NCBI GenBank assembly: GCA_932294295.1
Contig: OW028576.1
Coordinates: 48,206,628-48,270,627 of the forward strand
Direction of reading: 5' to 3'
DNA: 64,000 nucleotides
Source of the DNA: Alitta virens
Taxonomy: Eukaryota > Annelida > Polychaeta > Phyllodocida > Nereididae
A model generated the notes under the pieces. That model was given only the letters and a program-made list of their open reading frames with translations, was not told the DNA's origin and ran no database searches. A program made the translations under genes and the position numbers. Shown here one piece after another: positions 1 through 11,549 of this stretch (position 1 is its first letter; the number at the start of each line of letters is the position of its first letter).

Positions 1-1529
1 TCAAACATTGCAACAACATTCAAACATTGCAACATTCAAACATTGCTACAACATTGCAACATTGCAACAACATTCAAATATTGCAACAACATTCAAACAT
101 TGCAACAACATTCAAACATTGCAACAACATTCAAACATTGCAACAACATTCAAACATTGCAACATTCAAATATTGCAACAACATTCAAACATTGCAACAT
201 TGAAACATTGCAACAACATTCAAACATTGCAACAACATTTAAACATTGCAACATTCAAACATTGCAACATTCAAACATTGCAACATTCAAACATTGCAAC
301 ATTCAAACATTGCAACAACATTCAAACATTGCAACATTCAAACATTGCAATATTCAAAAATTGCAACAACATTCAAACATTGCAACATTCAAACATTGCA
401 ACATTCAAACATTGCAACATTCAAACATTGCAACATTCAAACATTGCAACAACATTCAAACATTCAAACTTTGCAATATTCAAACATTGCAACAACATTA
501 AAACATTGCAACATTCAAACATTGCAACAACATTCAAACATTGCAACATTCAAACATTGCAACAACATTCAAACATTGCAACATTCAAACATTGCAACAA
601 CATTCAAACATTGCAACATTCAAACATTGCAACACCATTCAAACATTGCAACATTCAAACATTGCAACATTCAAACATTGCAACAACATTCAAACATTCA
701 AACATTGCAACATTCAAACATTGCAACAACATTCAAACATTGCAACATTCAAACATTGCAACAACATTCAAACATTGCAACATTCAAACATTGCAACAAC
801 ATTCAAACATTGCAACAACATTCAAACATTGCAACAACATTCAAACATTGCAACAACATTCAAACATTGCAACAACATTCAAACATTGCAACAACATTCA
901 AACATTGCAACAACATTCAAACATTGCAACAACATTCAAACATTGCAACATTCAAACATTGCAACAACATTCAAACATTGCAACATTCAAACATTGCAAC
1001 AACATTCAAACATTGCAACATTCAAACATTGCATCATCAGACATTGCAACATTCAAACAGTGCAACAACATTCAAACATTCCAACATTCAAACATTGCAA
1101 CAACATTTAAACATTGCAACATTCAAACATTGCAACATTCAAACATTGCAACATTCAAACATTGCAACATTCAAACATTGCAACAGCATTCAAACATTGC
1201 AACATTCAAACATTGCAACATTCAAACATTCCAACATTCAAACATTGCAACAACATTCAAACATTGCAACAACATTCAAACATTGCAAAAACATTCAAAC
1301 ATTGCAACATTGAAACATTGCAACATCAAACATTGCAACATTCAAACATTGCAACAACATTCAAACATTGCAACATTCAAACATTGCAACAACATTCAAA
1401 CATTGCAACATTCAAACATTGGAACATTCAAACATTGCAACAACATTCAAACATTGCAACATTCAAACATTGCAACATCAGACATTGCAACATTGCAACA
1501 TTGCAACATTCAAACATTGTCTTCTGCAT
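1..1529. repeat. Satellite array 1 (8/16/19-bp CATTCAAA/CATTGCAA family)
   Basis: The array is built from two 8-mers, CATTCAAA and CATTGCAA, usually alternating as a 16-bp unit. Many units carry an extra CAA, giving 19 bp. Rarer variants double one 8-mer or carry CATCAGACATTGCAA. The array runs into the left window edge, so its true length is unknown. Both 16 and 19 leave remainder 1 on division by 3 and no unit contains a stop codon, so all three plus-strand frames stay open for hundreds of codons. The apparent proteins with repeated QHSNIATFKHCN are therefore not evidence of genes. Confidence 0.97.
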
Positions 1530-2068
1530 GTAAACTGTTCTGTCTCGTAAGCTCCTGTGCTTATTGATCTGATTTCAGATTTCTTTCTTTCATTCTTCTT
1601 TTATTCTTTCTTTCATTCTTTCTGTCTCTTTTCTGTCTTGCTTCCTTTTTCAAGTTCTTTCTTTGTTTCTTTTGTTCCTCATTCATTCATGCATTTTATT
1701 CCTTCTTTCCTTCCTTCCTTCCTTCCTTCTCTCTCTTTCCTACATGAAAGAGAATTACAGCAACCAAAGACCAAACTGCATTTGACATTTTGCAGCATAT
1801 AGAAATCCATGCGCCACAAAAAGTAGGTCCCTGCAAACCCATTGAGGCGTTAGGCTGGTTCTGGCCACAAGACAAGCTTAGAGTTATGCTTGACACAGGC
1901 GCGGGAACCAGTGAATTGAGGCGTAAGAATTACAAGAGCCCAAAGTGCGTGGAATTAGTGCGCATGAATGCTCCTGTGTGCACCCCACCAATAGTGTGCA
2001 TATGCTCAACTAGGGGGCGCCACAAAGACAGATAATTCTTCAATGCATTTGAGTATAATTGTAAGAAA

Positions 2069-2228
2069 ACTATAATGGTCTTAATAGTGAAGTGGTCTTA
2101 ATATTGAGGTGGTCTTAATAGTGAGGTGGTCTTCATAGTGAGGTGGTCTTCATAATGTGGTTTTAATAGTGAGGTGGTCTTGGTGGTGAGGTGGTTTTAA
2201 TAGTGAGGTAGTCTTAATAGTAAATGGG
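2069..2228. repeat. 17-bp minisatellite
   Basis: About nine degenerate copies of a 17-bp unit, GTGGTCTTAATAGTGAG. The sister module at 10743-10925 has about two more units, so the array changed length after the duplication. Confidence 0.85.
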
Positions 2229-2250
2229 TTGACATAGTGGGGGTCTGTAT

Positions 2251-2849
2251 ATATAAACTGTCCAAAATAAGAAACGCAAAATTGATTTTGCAATTTAATT
2301 TTAATAAGCCATGAGGCACAAATATAACATGGTATATATAAACAATAACAACAATCATTTGACAATTAAAAAATCAAAGAACTGTCCACAAAATGTCATT
2401 CTGATCAAATTTACAGCCTGTCAAACACAACAGGGGTCAATATCGTGTGTGACCACCTTGGGCTGCATGCACTGCCATGCATCTGCGGCGCATGGATGCG
2501 ATCAAGCGCCTTATCTTTTCCTGTGGGAAGTTGTCCCATTCCTCCTGCAGGGCTTGACGCAATGCTGGGAGTGTTTGGGGTGGTGGGTCACGTGCTCTCA
2601 CCCTCCTGTCAAGATGGTCCCACAGGTGCTCAATTGGTGACAGATCTGGCGAATAGGGAGGCCAACTCATGACATCCACACCCTCATCTTGCAGGAAGTT
2701 TTGGGTGTACCTGGCTGCATGTGGATGGGCATTGTCTTGCTGCAGGGTAAGGTGGTGCTGCCGGGTACAGGGTACAGCTGCAGGCTCGAGGACCTCATCA
2801 ACATAATGTATTGCAGTAAGGTTACCTTGGATGATCACCAGTTGTGTCT
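2251..2849 (-). mobile_element. Truncated Tc1/mariner-type transposon, copy 1
   Basis: The left end ATATAAACTGTCCAAAATAA matches the terminal inverted repeat of the element at 10955-12455. About 600 bp remain. The half coding for the transposase N-terminus and the other terminal repeat are missing; homology ends abruptly at about 2849. The element cannot move by itself but keeps one terminal repeat. Confidence 0.88.
2437..2849 (-). pseudogene. Tc1-like transposase, C-terminal fragment
   Basis: The fragment is about 133 residues. It keeps the second catalytic aspartate in LQQDNAHPH and the glutamate in LSPIEHLWD, with 34 residues between them as in the DD34E Tc1 family. The first aspartate region (FTDESRF) and the DNA-binding N-terminus are absent. 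It is the counterpart of the C-terminal part of the ORF at 11141-12154 and differs from it by a few substitutions. It is a dead fragment. Confidence 0.88.
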
Positions 2850-2854
2850 AAATC

Positions 2855-2991
2855 ATATAGCAGAATGGACAAATAATATAGCAGAATGGACAAATGACAT
2901 AGCAGAATGGACAAATGATATAGTAGAATGGACAAATAATATAGCAGAATGGACAAATAATATAGCAGAATGGACAAATGATATAGCAAAA
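2855..2991. repeat. 21-bp tandem repeat
   Basis: About six and a half copies of a 21-bp unit containing ATAGCAGAATGGACAAATAA. In one plus-strand frame it reads as IAEWTNN repeats, which is a repeat artefact. It begins where the truncated transposon ends. Looser relatives of the unit (GGCAGGA...GGCAAAATAG) recur up to about 3260. Confidence 0.9.
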
Positions 2992-3485
2992 TATGAAAAG
3001 TCTTAAGTAAAAGTATTCATATTTTATCATACATCTTCATGATGTATATATTTATCATATCTAATTAAATTGTTTTAAGTTGAAAAATATTTGGCAGGAA
3101 TAATTTTGCAAAATAGAAGCTTCAAATAATCTTCAACATAGTTTCATTCACTTGAAAAACTATTTTGGCAGGAGTAACATGGCAAAATAGACAAATAGAA
3201 GGGTAGTAGGAAACTTAATGTCAAAATAAGGAAAATAAGAATAGCAAGCATTAAAGTAGCAGGAAAATGAAAAGTATTCATATTTTATGATATCTTTAAG
3301 ATGAATTTATAATAATTTATTGAATTATTTTTAATTTGTTTATTCACAAAACCATAAGCCAATAAAACAGACATGCATAAGGGCGAGAACAATTTAGCTA
3401 GCCATACTAGGCACATAGCGAATGTACAAACTGATAACTTGTAAACAAACTAAAATGAAATCAGAAAATTCATGTATCATTACCG

Positions 3486-3606
3486 TAACGGAGGGTATTA
3501 TCGACAGGGCAGGTATTATCGACACTCGCATAAGAATGTTAACATTTTGTTAACAAACTAATTTAAGTGTCGATAATACCCGCCCCATCGATAATACCCT
3601 CCGTTA
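3486..3606. mobile_element. 121-bp foldback element (MITE-like)
   Basis: Two 41-bp arms (3486-3526 and 3566-3606) are reverse complements with about three mismatches and begin with TAACGGAGGGTATTATCGAC. Each arm contains TATTATCGAC twice, so the motif occurs four times in mirrored order. The 39-bp centre has TTAACATTTTGTTAAC. A terminal TA could be a target duplication, as in Tc1/mariner-derived MITEs. No coding capacity. Confidence 0.85.
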
Positions 3607-5018
3607 AAGAACAAGTTACCAGTTGTGGAACGGCGGATTTTAACCCAGAATTGGGATTTGTATGATTTCAATGGTGTACGAAATGCCTAAATTCAGTCAA
3701 TAGAATCATTGCAATATTTTCCATTATTTACTATATTTATTGAAAACATGGCAATGAATTTATTATCTACAAAACTTATTGATGAAAAATGTGTGCTGTT
3801 TATTATAATTATTTCAATGTTTGGATTTTATTGCACAATATGTGCAATTTCATCTTTACCTGTTTTTAAATTATTATTAAATAAATAAATGTAGGCCTAC
3901 ATGGGTACAAACAATCCATGTAGCTACAAGTAATTATTTTCTTAATATGAGTTTTAATGAAGAACCAGTAAACATATTACATCAAATAGAAATAAAGATG
4001 GGAGTATTTGTACAAATATTAACCCTTGTAACAGTAACTTGTCTTATGCAATCTTGAAGGCATTTAACCATCAGTGCCCACCACCAGTCTTTCAAGTAAT
4101 TTATTCCACTTTTCGACTGTCCTTATGGTGACAATAGAAGAAATTTATCATATTTGGTGCAGATTTATGTCAATATGTGCAAATGAAGATGTTATATGTA
4201 TTTATATATTTATAAGAAATAAGAAATAATCTAGGTGTTATATATGGGCAGGGGAAAACATAATTAAATTCACTTCTATAAGGGGTTGTGGGGGTGAAGA
4301 ACACTGATTCTCTGCTCTCCCAAAATATTGAAAGAAAAATGATGGCCTAATGTATAATAAAATGTTATAAAACTAGTAATTATCATCAAAGGCTTCCTGT
4401 CTTTAATTGCATATATTCATCATCCTCATTGTGGTGTAATATTTATGGTATTTTCACAACACATAAATTAATAAATATTTTCAATATTTCTTTAAAAAAC
4501 TATTCATCTATTGTACACCCCCAATATTGGGGAAAAATGAGAATGAAAATAAAAATACAAAAATACATATGAAAGGTCCAAGCTCGTCGCCCAAAGACCT
4601 GCCTATCAGCCTAAAGGACACAATATCCAGCCCAATATGCAATCTCGGCAGATATTGGATATTGGCAGCGACACCACATGTTACGAGAGAATAATAATAT
4701 TAGTAGTAGTAAAATGTATTTAAAGTCGTTTTAAATCATGGTGTCACATTCAATGTACAATACAAAATATATGACCCAAGCCGAAGCTTCTGTACGACAT
4801 ATTAGGAACAATAATATACAGTTTGGAAAGTATAAGTATAGAATTAATCTATAAAACAAATCTATTCTACAATATAATGTATATAATAATAATAATAGCA
4901 CACATATAAAGCACTCCATCGTACAGTTCAGCACCTTAGAGGAAATAAAGATTGCACAAATGATTCTTAAATATTTCAATGCCCAAATTTTGACAAGATT
5001 AGTCTGTCACATCTATAG
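3607..5018. other. AT-rich DNA without a recognised gene
   Basis: No coding region, RNA gene or clear repeat was recognised. The part near 4740-5018 may be the 3' untranslated tail of the adjoining minus-strand LINE fragment, since it directly follows that fragment's last codons. Confidence 0.5.
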
Positions 5019-5690
5019 TTATAAAAAATTTATATTCGTATTATTTTGAGAATTTAGCCAGCTAGTCACAGCGGATTTGAAGCTACTGAGTGATACTTTT
5101 CTTCTGATGTTACTTGGTATATGCATCCACAATTTACTTCCATAATACCGAAAACTTTTTTTGCCATATTTCATTGTTCGGAAATGGGGGATATGAAAAG
5201 TGTCATTTGTCCTCAGATTGTAAAGATCTTCCCTATCCGAAATAAAGTTCCTGTAAGTAAGTGGGGCCGTTTTACTCTTTATTTTGTACATTTTTATAGT
5301 CACTGATTTTATGCATCTTTGGGTGATTTTTAATTTCTTAGCTTCTCAACATAGTTATTCGTACGTCATGATATTTTCCTTTTCAATAAAGCGTAGCGCT
5401 CTTTTGTTCATCTTTTCGAGTTTATCCATGTTTAATTTGCCAGTGAACATTCAGACTAGAGGACAACAGTTAAAGTTGCTACCTATATAACTATTATATA
5501 TTAAAGTGTTTTTACATTGTTTATCCAAATAGTATTTTATTCTTTTTAAGGCATTGATTTGCTTACTTGTCTGATTACAGATATCATATATGTGAATCTT
5601 GAAGTTTAGTTTGCTATCGATCTCTATGCCTAAAACATTTATGGATGAGGATGACTTAATACATTAGTCGTTTATTTTTAAGGTTATGTT
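5019..5690 (-). pseudogene. Decayed non-LTR retrotransposon, 3' end of the reverse transcriptase ORF
   Basis: On the minus strand the region reads VLGIEIDSKLNFKIHI, then NALKRIKYYLD, SNFNCCPLV, KLNMDKLEKMNKRALRFI and finally NIRRKVSLSSFKSAVTSWL. This succession is typical of the segment after the catalytic domain in CR1/L2/Jockey-like LINE polymerases. At least one stop interrupts it: TGA where PLVW is expected. No endonuclease or catalytic YxDD region is present, so this is a 5'-truncated dead copy. Confidence 0.8.
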
Positions 5691-5696
5691 GTTAGT

Positions 5697-5785
5697 TGCT
5701 GGGATGTAGCTCATGAAGAGAGCCCGCACTGTCCGGGGCCGAGATTGAACCCGAGACCTTCAGCAAAACTGGCCAATGTGTTACC
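5697..5785 (-). mobile_element. SINE-A fragment (tRNA-like head)
   Basis: Contains GCTGGGATGTAGCTCATGAA and, on the minus strand, the pol III B-box-like GGGTTCAATCT. The same block occurs in the full copy at 19068-19362 and elsewhere in the window. Only the head end is present. Confidence 0.7.
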
Positions 5786-5824
5786 CAGTTGTAATTATTC
5801 TGCATGTAAAATGTATCTCCTCCA

Positions 5825-5890
5825 GTCTGTCTAGCTGTCTGTCTAGCTGTCTGTCTAGCTGTCTGTCTAGCTGTCTGTCTAGCTGTCTAA
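5825..5890. repeat. 12-bp microsatellite
   Basis: About five and a half copies of CTAGCTGTCTGT. Confidence 0.95.
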
Positions 5891-6079
5891 CAGTCTATGT
5901 ATGCATCTGTCTGTCCCATTCCTAATTTACTTGCCTTTCCTGTAGTACAGCTTTAAGTGTGTAGTTTTTTTCTTCTTTTCTTCCAGTTCCACTTCTACTA
6001 TACATAGACCAGACTAAGATAGGAAAATTCGCTTGATTAAGAAGAAGCCGCCCAATTCGACTGATCCCTTAATTTCCTC

Positions 6080-6155
6080 TGGAGGTCAGGTGTCCAATTA
6101 GACTAGTCACATGACTTCGCGAATCACGTGACTAGGACCACGAGGACATCTGGTG
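6080..6155. repeat. Imperfect palindrome with an E-box
   Basis: The centre, 6103-6135, pairs CTAGTCACATGA with TCACGTGACTAG around CTTCGCGAA, one mismatch in the 12-bp stem. A weaker outer arm pairs CAGGTGTCC with GGACATCTG. The CACGTG E-box lies in one arm. It could be a small MITE; no second copy was found here. Confidence 0.6.
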
Positions 6156-6350
6156 AGTTTCAGAAGAATTGAAAGTAAGTTTTAAGTTATCATCATGTTG
6201 GCCTGATTTTAATTGTCATATAACTTAAATCAATCAATCAGTCAATCAATAAAATAGTACACCCAAGCCTGATCATCTCATCATTACGTTTTCATCAATT
6301 TTTAACTTTTTTATTTACCTTCACTGATCTCAAATTAGATATCAACATCT

Positions 6351-6510
6351 TAGCTTATCTTATCTTATATAATATTGTATAATAACATACTATATTATCT
6401 TATCTTATAACTCGTACATCATATCTTATCTTATTTTATCTTGTCTTATAACTCATAACTCATATCTTATTCAATTTTATCTTATCTTATAACTCATGAC
6501 TCTATCTTAT

Positions 6511-6542
<32 letters not shown>

Positions 6543-6745
6543 TATCTTATCTTATCTTATCTTATCTTATCCTATCCTATCCTATCTTATCCTATCTCAT
6601 CTCATCTCATCTCATCTCATCTTATCTTATCTTATCTTATCTTATCTTATCTTATCTTATCTTATCTTATCTTATCTTATCTTATCTTATCTTATCTTAT
6701 CTTATCTTATCTTATCTTATCTTATCCTATCCTATCCTATCCTAT

Positions 6746-6777
<32 letters not shown>

Positions 6778-6809
6778 TATCTTATCTTATCTTATCTTAT
6801 CTTATCTTA
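6351..6809. repeat. Pentanucleotide microsatellite (CTTAT)n
   Basis: About 460 bp of CTTAT, with interspersed CCTAT and CTCAT variants that cluster in blocks. Its open frame (repeated YLILS) is a repeat artefact. Confidence 0.98.
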
Positions 6810-8030
6810 AAAGGAGTAGTATAAAATGCATAGTAAAAGATTAAAGAGACTAGAATATTACAAAGGGCCATGTTTATGACTTCAGGAAATGGGAGTGCAG
6901 GTGCAATGCATGCTGGGTAGGAATGACTTAAGGGGGTGTTTCCTCCCTTATTAATAAGTCACGTGATCTCAGCAACTTCCTGGCATTTTTACCGGTGGTC
7001 AAGAATTGAACAGTGTTGGCATAACAGTTGGAAAAATGCACATACTTTGAAAAAACAGTTCACTACCATTTTCACATTTTCGTTTTTTTTTTCTTACAAA
7101 ATTACAATTCTTTGCATTCCAATTCCAATTCTAAACATTTTCCTTTATTTCTCTCAAATGTTTTAGCAACTTTTATAAAACTTTTTTTATTTGGGTGATT
7201 TTATTATCAATCTCATGCATGACATCATATTTTTAGACTGCATATTGCATATAGTGGGTACATATAAACAGTTGTACTAAATAAAGGTGAACAAAACTAA
7301 CTTTTACAGCACAGGAAGCCAATCTAAATTAGTTAAATTTACTGATATGATACATGATCCTCCTGTTGTTTATGTTAGTAAGTGCAGGTTTCTTGCAGCT
7401 AAAATAATGAATGATACTGAACATCCATTAATTGTTATTTTACATTACTGCCACATGGAAGCCTATTAATGACTATTTGCAGAACCAAAAGGTTCCAATG
7501 CACATTTATTCCTAGCACAATTAAAGTAATTAACTCTTCATCAGCACTAAACATATATCTTATCTTATTCTATCATAATAATAATTCACGAAATTCTGTA
7601 ATAATAATAAGTTATTCGATTATCAAATCTCACACTGGCCTCTGCTTTTACCAACAAAAAAAAGAAAAAAGAAACAAAAAACACCTCAGATTATAACGGT
7701 AAATTCAGGGTCTACGCAGGATTCCAAATAAACCAACACAGAATAAATATTACATCGAAATAACAGTATTACAAATTATGTATTTGTACATGCGATATAA
7801 TCGAATAATTTCCAGGAATATAATCAGCCCAACATCTATGCTTAAATGATTTGTAACCACGAGATGCAAATTACCAAGGATGGCAAATGAACATTTTTGA
7901 ATCTACACGAAATCTGAAACATGTTGCCTGTCAAATGCACAAATACGGAAGAAAAAAGCAGAAATCTCAACATTCGAAACAGAAAAATAAATTATAATAT
8001 TCACATTTTCAGGAATGTGCGCTCGATCAA
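6810..8030. other. Unassigned AT-rich DNA
   Basis: No gene was recognised. Short open frames at 6936-7166 and 7287-7696 have no recognisable domain, no splice context and heavy A/T composition. Confidence 0.45.
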
Positions 8031-8036
8031 AGATGC

Positions 8037-8198
8037 CGACTGACTGACTGACTGACTGACTGGCGTGCTGACGGACTGACAGACAGACAGACAGACAGAC
8101 AGCTAGACAGCTAGACAGCTAGACAGACAGACAGACAGCTAGACAGCTAGACAGACAGACAGACAGACAGCTAGACAGACAGACAGACAGACAGACAG
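8037..8198. repeat. Compound microsatellite (GACT)n / (GACA)n / AGCTAGAC
   Basis: A run of GACT units passes into GACA units interrupted at regular steps by AGCTAGAC. The interruption resembles the reverse complement of the 12-bp unit at 5825-5890. Confidence 0.95.
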
Positions 8199-8690
8199 AA
8201 CAAACCCAAAAATACCTTTTGTTTCATTATGTTTTCAACACAAATTCTATGTTTTTAAAATGTTTGGTTTCTGAATCAACATCTGATAAAACTTGTGTGC
8301 AAAAGGATAAAATGAACCAACAAATGATAAAGCAAATCAACAAAAGATAAAATTGCATCAGGAGACTAACACAACAATCTATTGTCTGTTCTTGGCTGCA
8401 GTCAAAAGATAAGAAGTCATAATTTCGTGTTTAACTTCCAAATTGATGAAAATCAATATTAATTTCACACTCGATAACTTTAACTATCCTATTATGAAAA
8501 CAGACTTGATAATTCCAATATCACAAAAAGTAAATTAAAGTTAAATGAACTGATGTTTGCAACTTAACTGCCAATTACGATAAGATCTTTTTGGAAAATT
8601 CTGGAATCAAATTTGATTAACTGGAAGCTGATAATATTTTGAGGGTTATTTCATAATTAAAGACTTTCATTGGAAGTTACTGTCTAATGA
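8199..8690. other. Unassigned AT-rich DNA
   Basis: No coding region or named repeat recognised. Confidence 0.45.
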
Positions 8691-8694
8691 CGGT

Positions 8695-8830
8695 GCCTAT
8701 GCTGAAGGCTAGAAAGACCCAGCCCATGAGGTAAATGTGCAACATGGTGTAGATTCCAATCAGCCTTATCATCTCATCATTACATGTGCCTCTGGCAGCT
8801 GGTCAAACGAATATCATCGAAACAGCGTAG
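8695..8830 (+). mobile_element. SINE-A, tail type A, partial
   Basis: Shares CTATGCTGAAGG, GACCCAGCCCATGAGGTAAA, TGTGCAACATGGTGTAGA, TTATCATCTCATCATTAC and GGCAGCTGGTCA with other family members. The tRNA-like head is missing. It abuts satellite array 2, so one edge of the satellite coincides with a SINE. Confidence 0.75.
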
Positions 8831-8837
8831 CGTTCAA

Positions 8838-10217
8838 AACTCGCAACATTGAAACATTGCAACATTCAAACATTGCAACATTCAAACATTGCAACAACAT
8901 TCAAACATTCAAACATTGCAACAACATTCAAACATTCCAACATTCAAACATTGCAACAACATTCAAACATTGCAACATTCAAACATTGCAACATTCAAAC
9001 ATTGCAACATTCAAACATTGCAACAACATTCAAACATTGCAACATTCAAACATTGCAACAACATTCAAACATTGCGACATTCAAACATTGCTACAACATT
9101 GCAACATTGCAACAACATTCAAACATTGCAACAACATTCAAACATTCAAACATTGCAACATTCAAACATTGCAACAACATTCAAACATTGCAATATTCAA
9201 ACATTGCAACAACATTCAAACATTGCAACAACATTCAAACATTGCAACATTCAAACATTGCAACAACATTCAAACATTGCAACAACATTCAAACATTGCA
9301 ACATTCAAACATTGCAACAACATTCAAACATTGCAACAACATTCAAACATTGCAACAACATTCAAACATTGCAACAACATTCAAACATTGCAACAACATT
9401 TAAACATTGCAACATTCAAACATTGCAACAACATTCAAACATTGCAACATTCAAACATTGCAACATCAGACATTGCAACATTCAAACATTGCAACATTCA
9501 AACATTGCAATATTCAAACATTGCAACAACATTCAAACATTGCAACAACATTTAAACATTGCAACATTCAAACATTGCAACATTCAAACATTCAAACATT
9601 GCAACAACATTCAAACATTGCAACATTCAAACATTGCAACATTCAAAAATTGCAACAACATTCAAACATTCAAACATTGCAACAACATTCAAACATTGCA
9701 ACAACATTCAAACACTGCAACATTCAAACATTGCAACAACATTCAAACATTGCAACATTCAAACATTGCAACATTCAAACATTGCAACAACATTCAAACA
9801 TTCAAACATTGCAACAACATTCAAACATTGCAACAACATTCAAACATTGCAACATTCAAACATTGCAACAACATTCAAACATTGCAACATTCAAACATTG
9901 CAACAACATTCAAACATTGCAACATTCAAACATTGCAACAACATTCAAACATTGCAACATTCAAACATTGCAAAAACATTCAAACATTGCAACAACATTC
10001 AAACATTGCAACAACATTCAAACATTGCAACATTCAAACATTGCAACAACATTCAAACATTGCAACATTCAAACATTGCAACGACATTCAAACATTGCAA
10101 CATTCAAACATTGCAACATTGCAACAATCAAACATTGCAACATTGCAACATTCAAACATTGCAACATCAGACATTGCAACATTGCAACATTGCAACATTG
10201 CAACATTCAAACATTGT
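8838..10217. repeat. Satellite array 2 (same family as array 1)
   Basis: The same CATTCAAA/CATTGCAA units in 16- and 19-bp forms, about 1.38 kb. It ends with the same variants as array 1: CATCAGACATTGCAACATTG, then CATTCAAACATTGTCTTCTG. Unit order differs between the arrays, showing internal expansion or exchange. All three plus-strand frames are open, one reading through into the flank. Confidence 0.97.
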
Positions 10218-11549
10218 CTTCTGCATGTAAACTGTTCTGTCACGGAAGCTCCTGTGCTTATTGATCTGATTTCAGATTTCTTTCTTTCATTCTTTCTTTC
10301 TCTTTTCTGTCTTGCTTCCTTTTTCAAGTTCTTTCTTTGTTTCTTTTGTTCCTCATTCATTCATGCATTTTATTCCTTCTTTCCTTCCTTCCTTCCTTCT
10401 CTCTCTTTCCTACATGAAAGAGAATTACAGCAACCAAAGACCAAACTGCATTTGACATTTTGCAGCGTATAGAAATCCATGCGCCACAAAAAGTAGGTCC
10501 CTGCAAACCCATTGAGGCGTGAGGCTGGTTCTGGCCTCAAGACAAGCTTAGAGTAATGCTTGACACAGGCGCGGGAACCAGTGAATTGAGGCGTAAGAAT
10601 TACAAGAGCTCAAAGTGCGTGGAATTAGTGCGCATGAATGCTCCTGTGTGCACCCCACCAATAGTGTGCATATGCTCAACTAGAGGGCGCCACAAAGACA
10701 GATAATTCTTCAATGCATTTGAGTATAATTGTAAGAAAACTATAATGGTCTTAATAGTGAAGTGGTCTTAATAGTGAGGTGGTCCTCATAGTGAGGTGGT
10801 CTTAATATTGAGGTGGTCTTAATAGTGAGGTGGTCTTCATAGTGAGGTGGTCTTCATAATGTGGTTTTAATAGTGAGGTGGTCTTGGTGGTGAGGTGATT
10901 TTAATAGTGAGGTAGTCTTAATAGTAAATGGGTTGACATAGTGGGGGTCTGTATATATAAACTGTCCAAAATAAGAAACGCAAAATTGATTTTGCAATTT
11001 AATTTTAATAAGCCATGAGGCACAAATATAACATGGTATATATAAACAATAACAACAATCATTTGACAATTAAAAAATCGAAGAACTGTCCACAAAATGT
11101 CATTCTGATCAAATTTACAGCCTGTCAAACACAACAGGGGTCAATATCGTGTGTGACCACCTTGGGCAGCTTGCACTGCCATGCATCTGCGGCGCATGGA
11201 TGCGATCAAGCGCCTTATCTTTTCCTGTGGGAAGTTGTCCCATTCCTCCTGCAGGGCTTGACGCAATGCTGGGAGTGTTTTGGGTGGTGGGTCACGTGCT
11301 CTCACCCTCCTGTCAAGATGGTCCCACAGGTGCTCAATTGGTGACAGATCTGGAGAATAGGGAGGCCAACTCATGACATCCACACCCTCATCTTGCAGGA
11401 AGTTTTGGGTGTACCTGGCTGCATGTGGACGGGCATTGTCTTGCTGCAGGGTAAGGTTGTGCTGCCGGGTACAGGGTACAGCTGCAGGCTCGAGGACCTC
11501 ATCAACATAACGTATTGCAGTAAGGTTACCTTGGATGATCACCAGTTGT
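10216..11549. repeat. Duplicated module, copy 2 (flank of satellite array 2)
   Basis: Nearly identical to 1517-2849 in the same order and orientation: TTTC/TTCC tract, non-repetitive block, 17-bp minisatellite, left part of the Tc1-like element. Here the transposon is complete, so this copy is closer to the ancestral form. Confidence 0.9.
10743..10925. repeat. 17-bp minisatellite, copy 2
   Basis: About eleven degenerate units of GTGGTCTTAATAGTGAG, directly upstream of the Tc1-like element. Homologous to 2069-2228. Confidence 0.85.

Larger units (their letters stand above)
1517..2849. repeat. Duplicated module, copy 1 (flank of satellite array 1)
   Basis: From the end of the satellite (TCTTCTGCATGTAAACTG) to 2849 the sequence is nearly identical to 10216-11549. 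The shared stretch holds a pyrimidine tract (about 1565-1735), about 330 bp of non-repetitive DNA without a recognisable gene, a 17-bp minisatellite and the left part of a Tc1-like transposon. Differences are scattered substitutions and small copy-number changes in the tandem parts. Similarity stops at GTTGTGTCT, where copy 1 passes into a 21-bp tandem repeat. The duplication looks recent. Confidence 0.9.

Noticed and set aside
8..1567. Open frames of up to 519 codons across satellite array 1
   Set aside because: The repeat units contain no stop and rotate through all frames; equally long frames exist in all three plus-strand phases. They use TTG or similar starts.
1790..2035. 81-codon frame in the duplicated module
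   Set aside because: No recognisable domain, and the sister copy has changes at the start (GTA instead of ATA context) without a kept initiation context; no evidence of selection.
6496..6810. 104-codon YLILS-repeat frame
   Set aside because: Direct translation of the CTTAT microsatellite.
8037..8198. CRISPR-like array
   Set aside because: The regular units are a short microsatellite with no spacers; the window is eukaryotic.
8737..10472. Open frames of up to 527 codons across satellite array 2 and its flank
   Set aside because: Same artefact as array 1; the flank read-through has no recognisable protein sequence.
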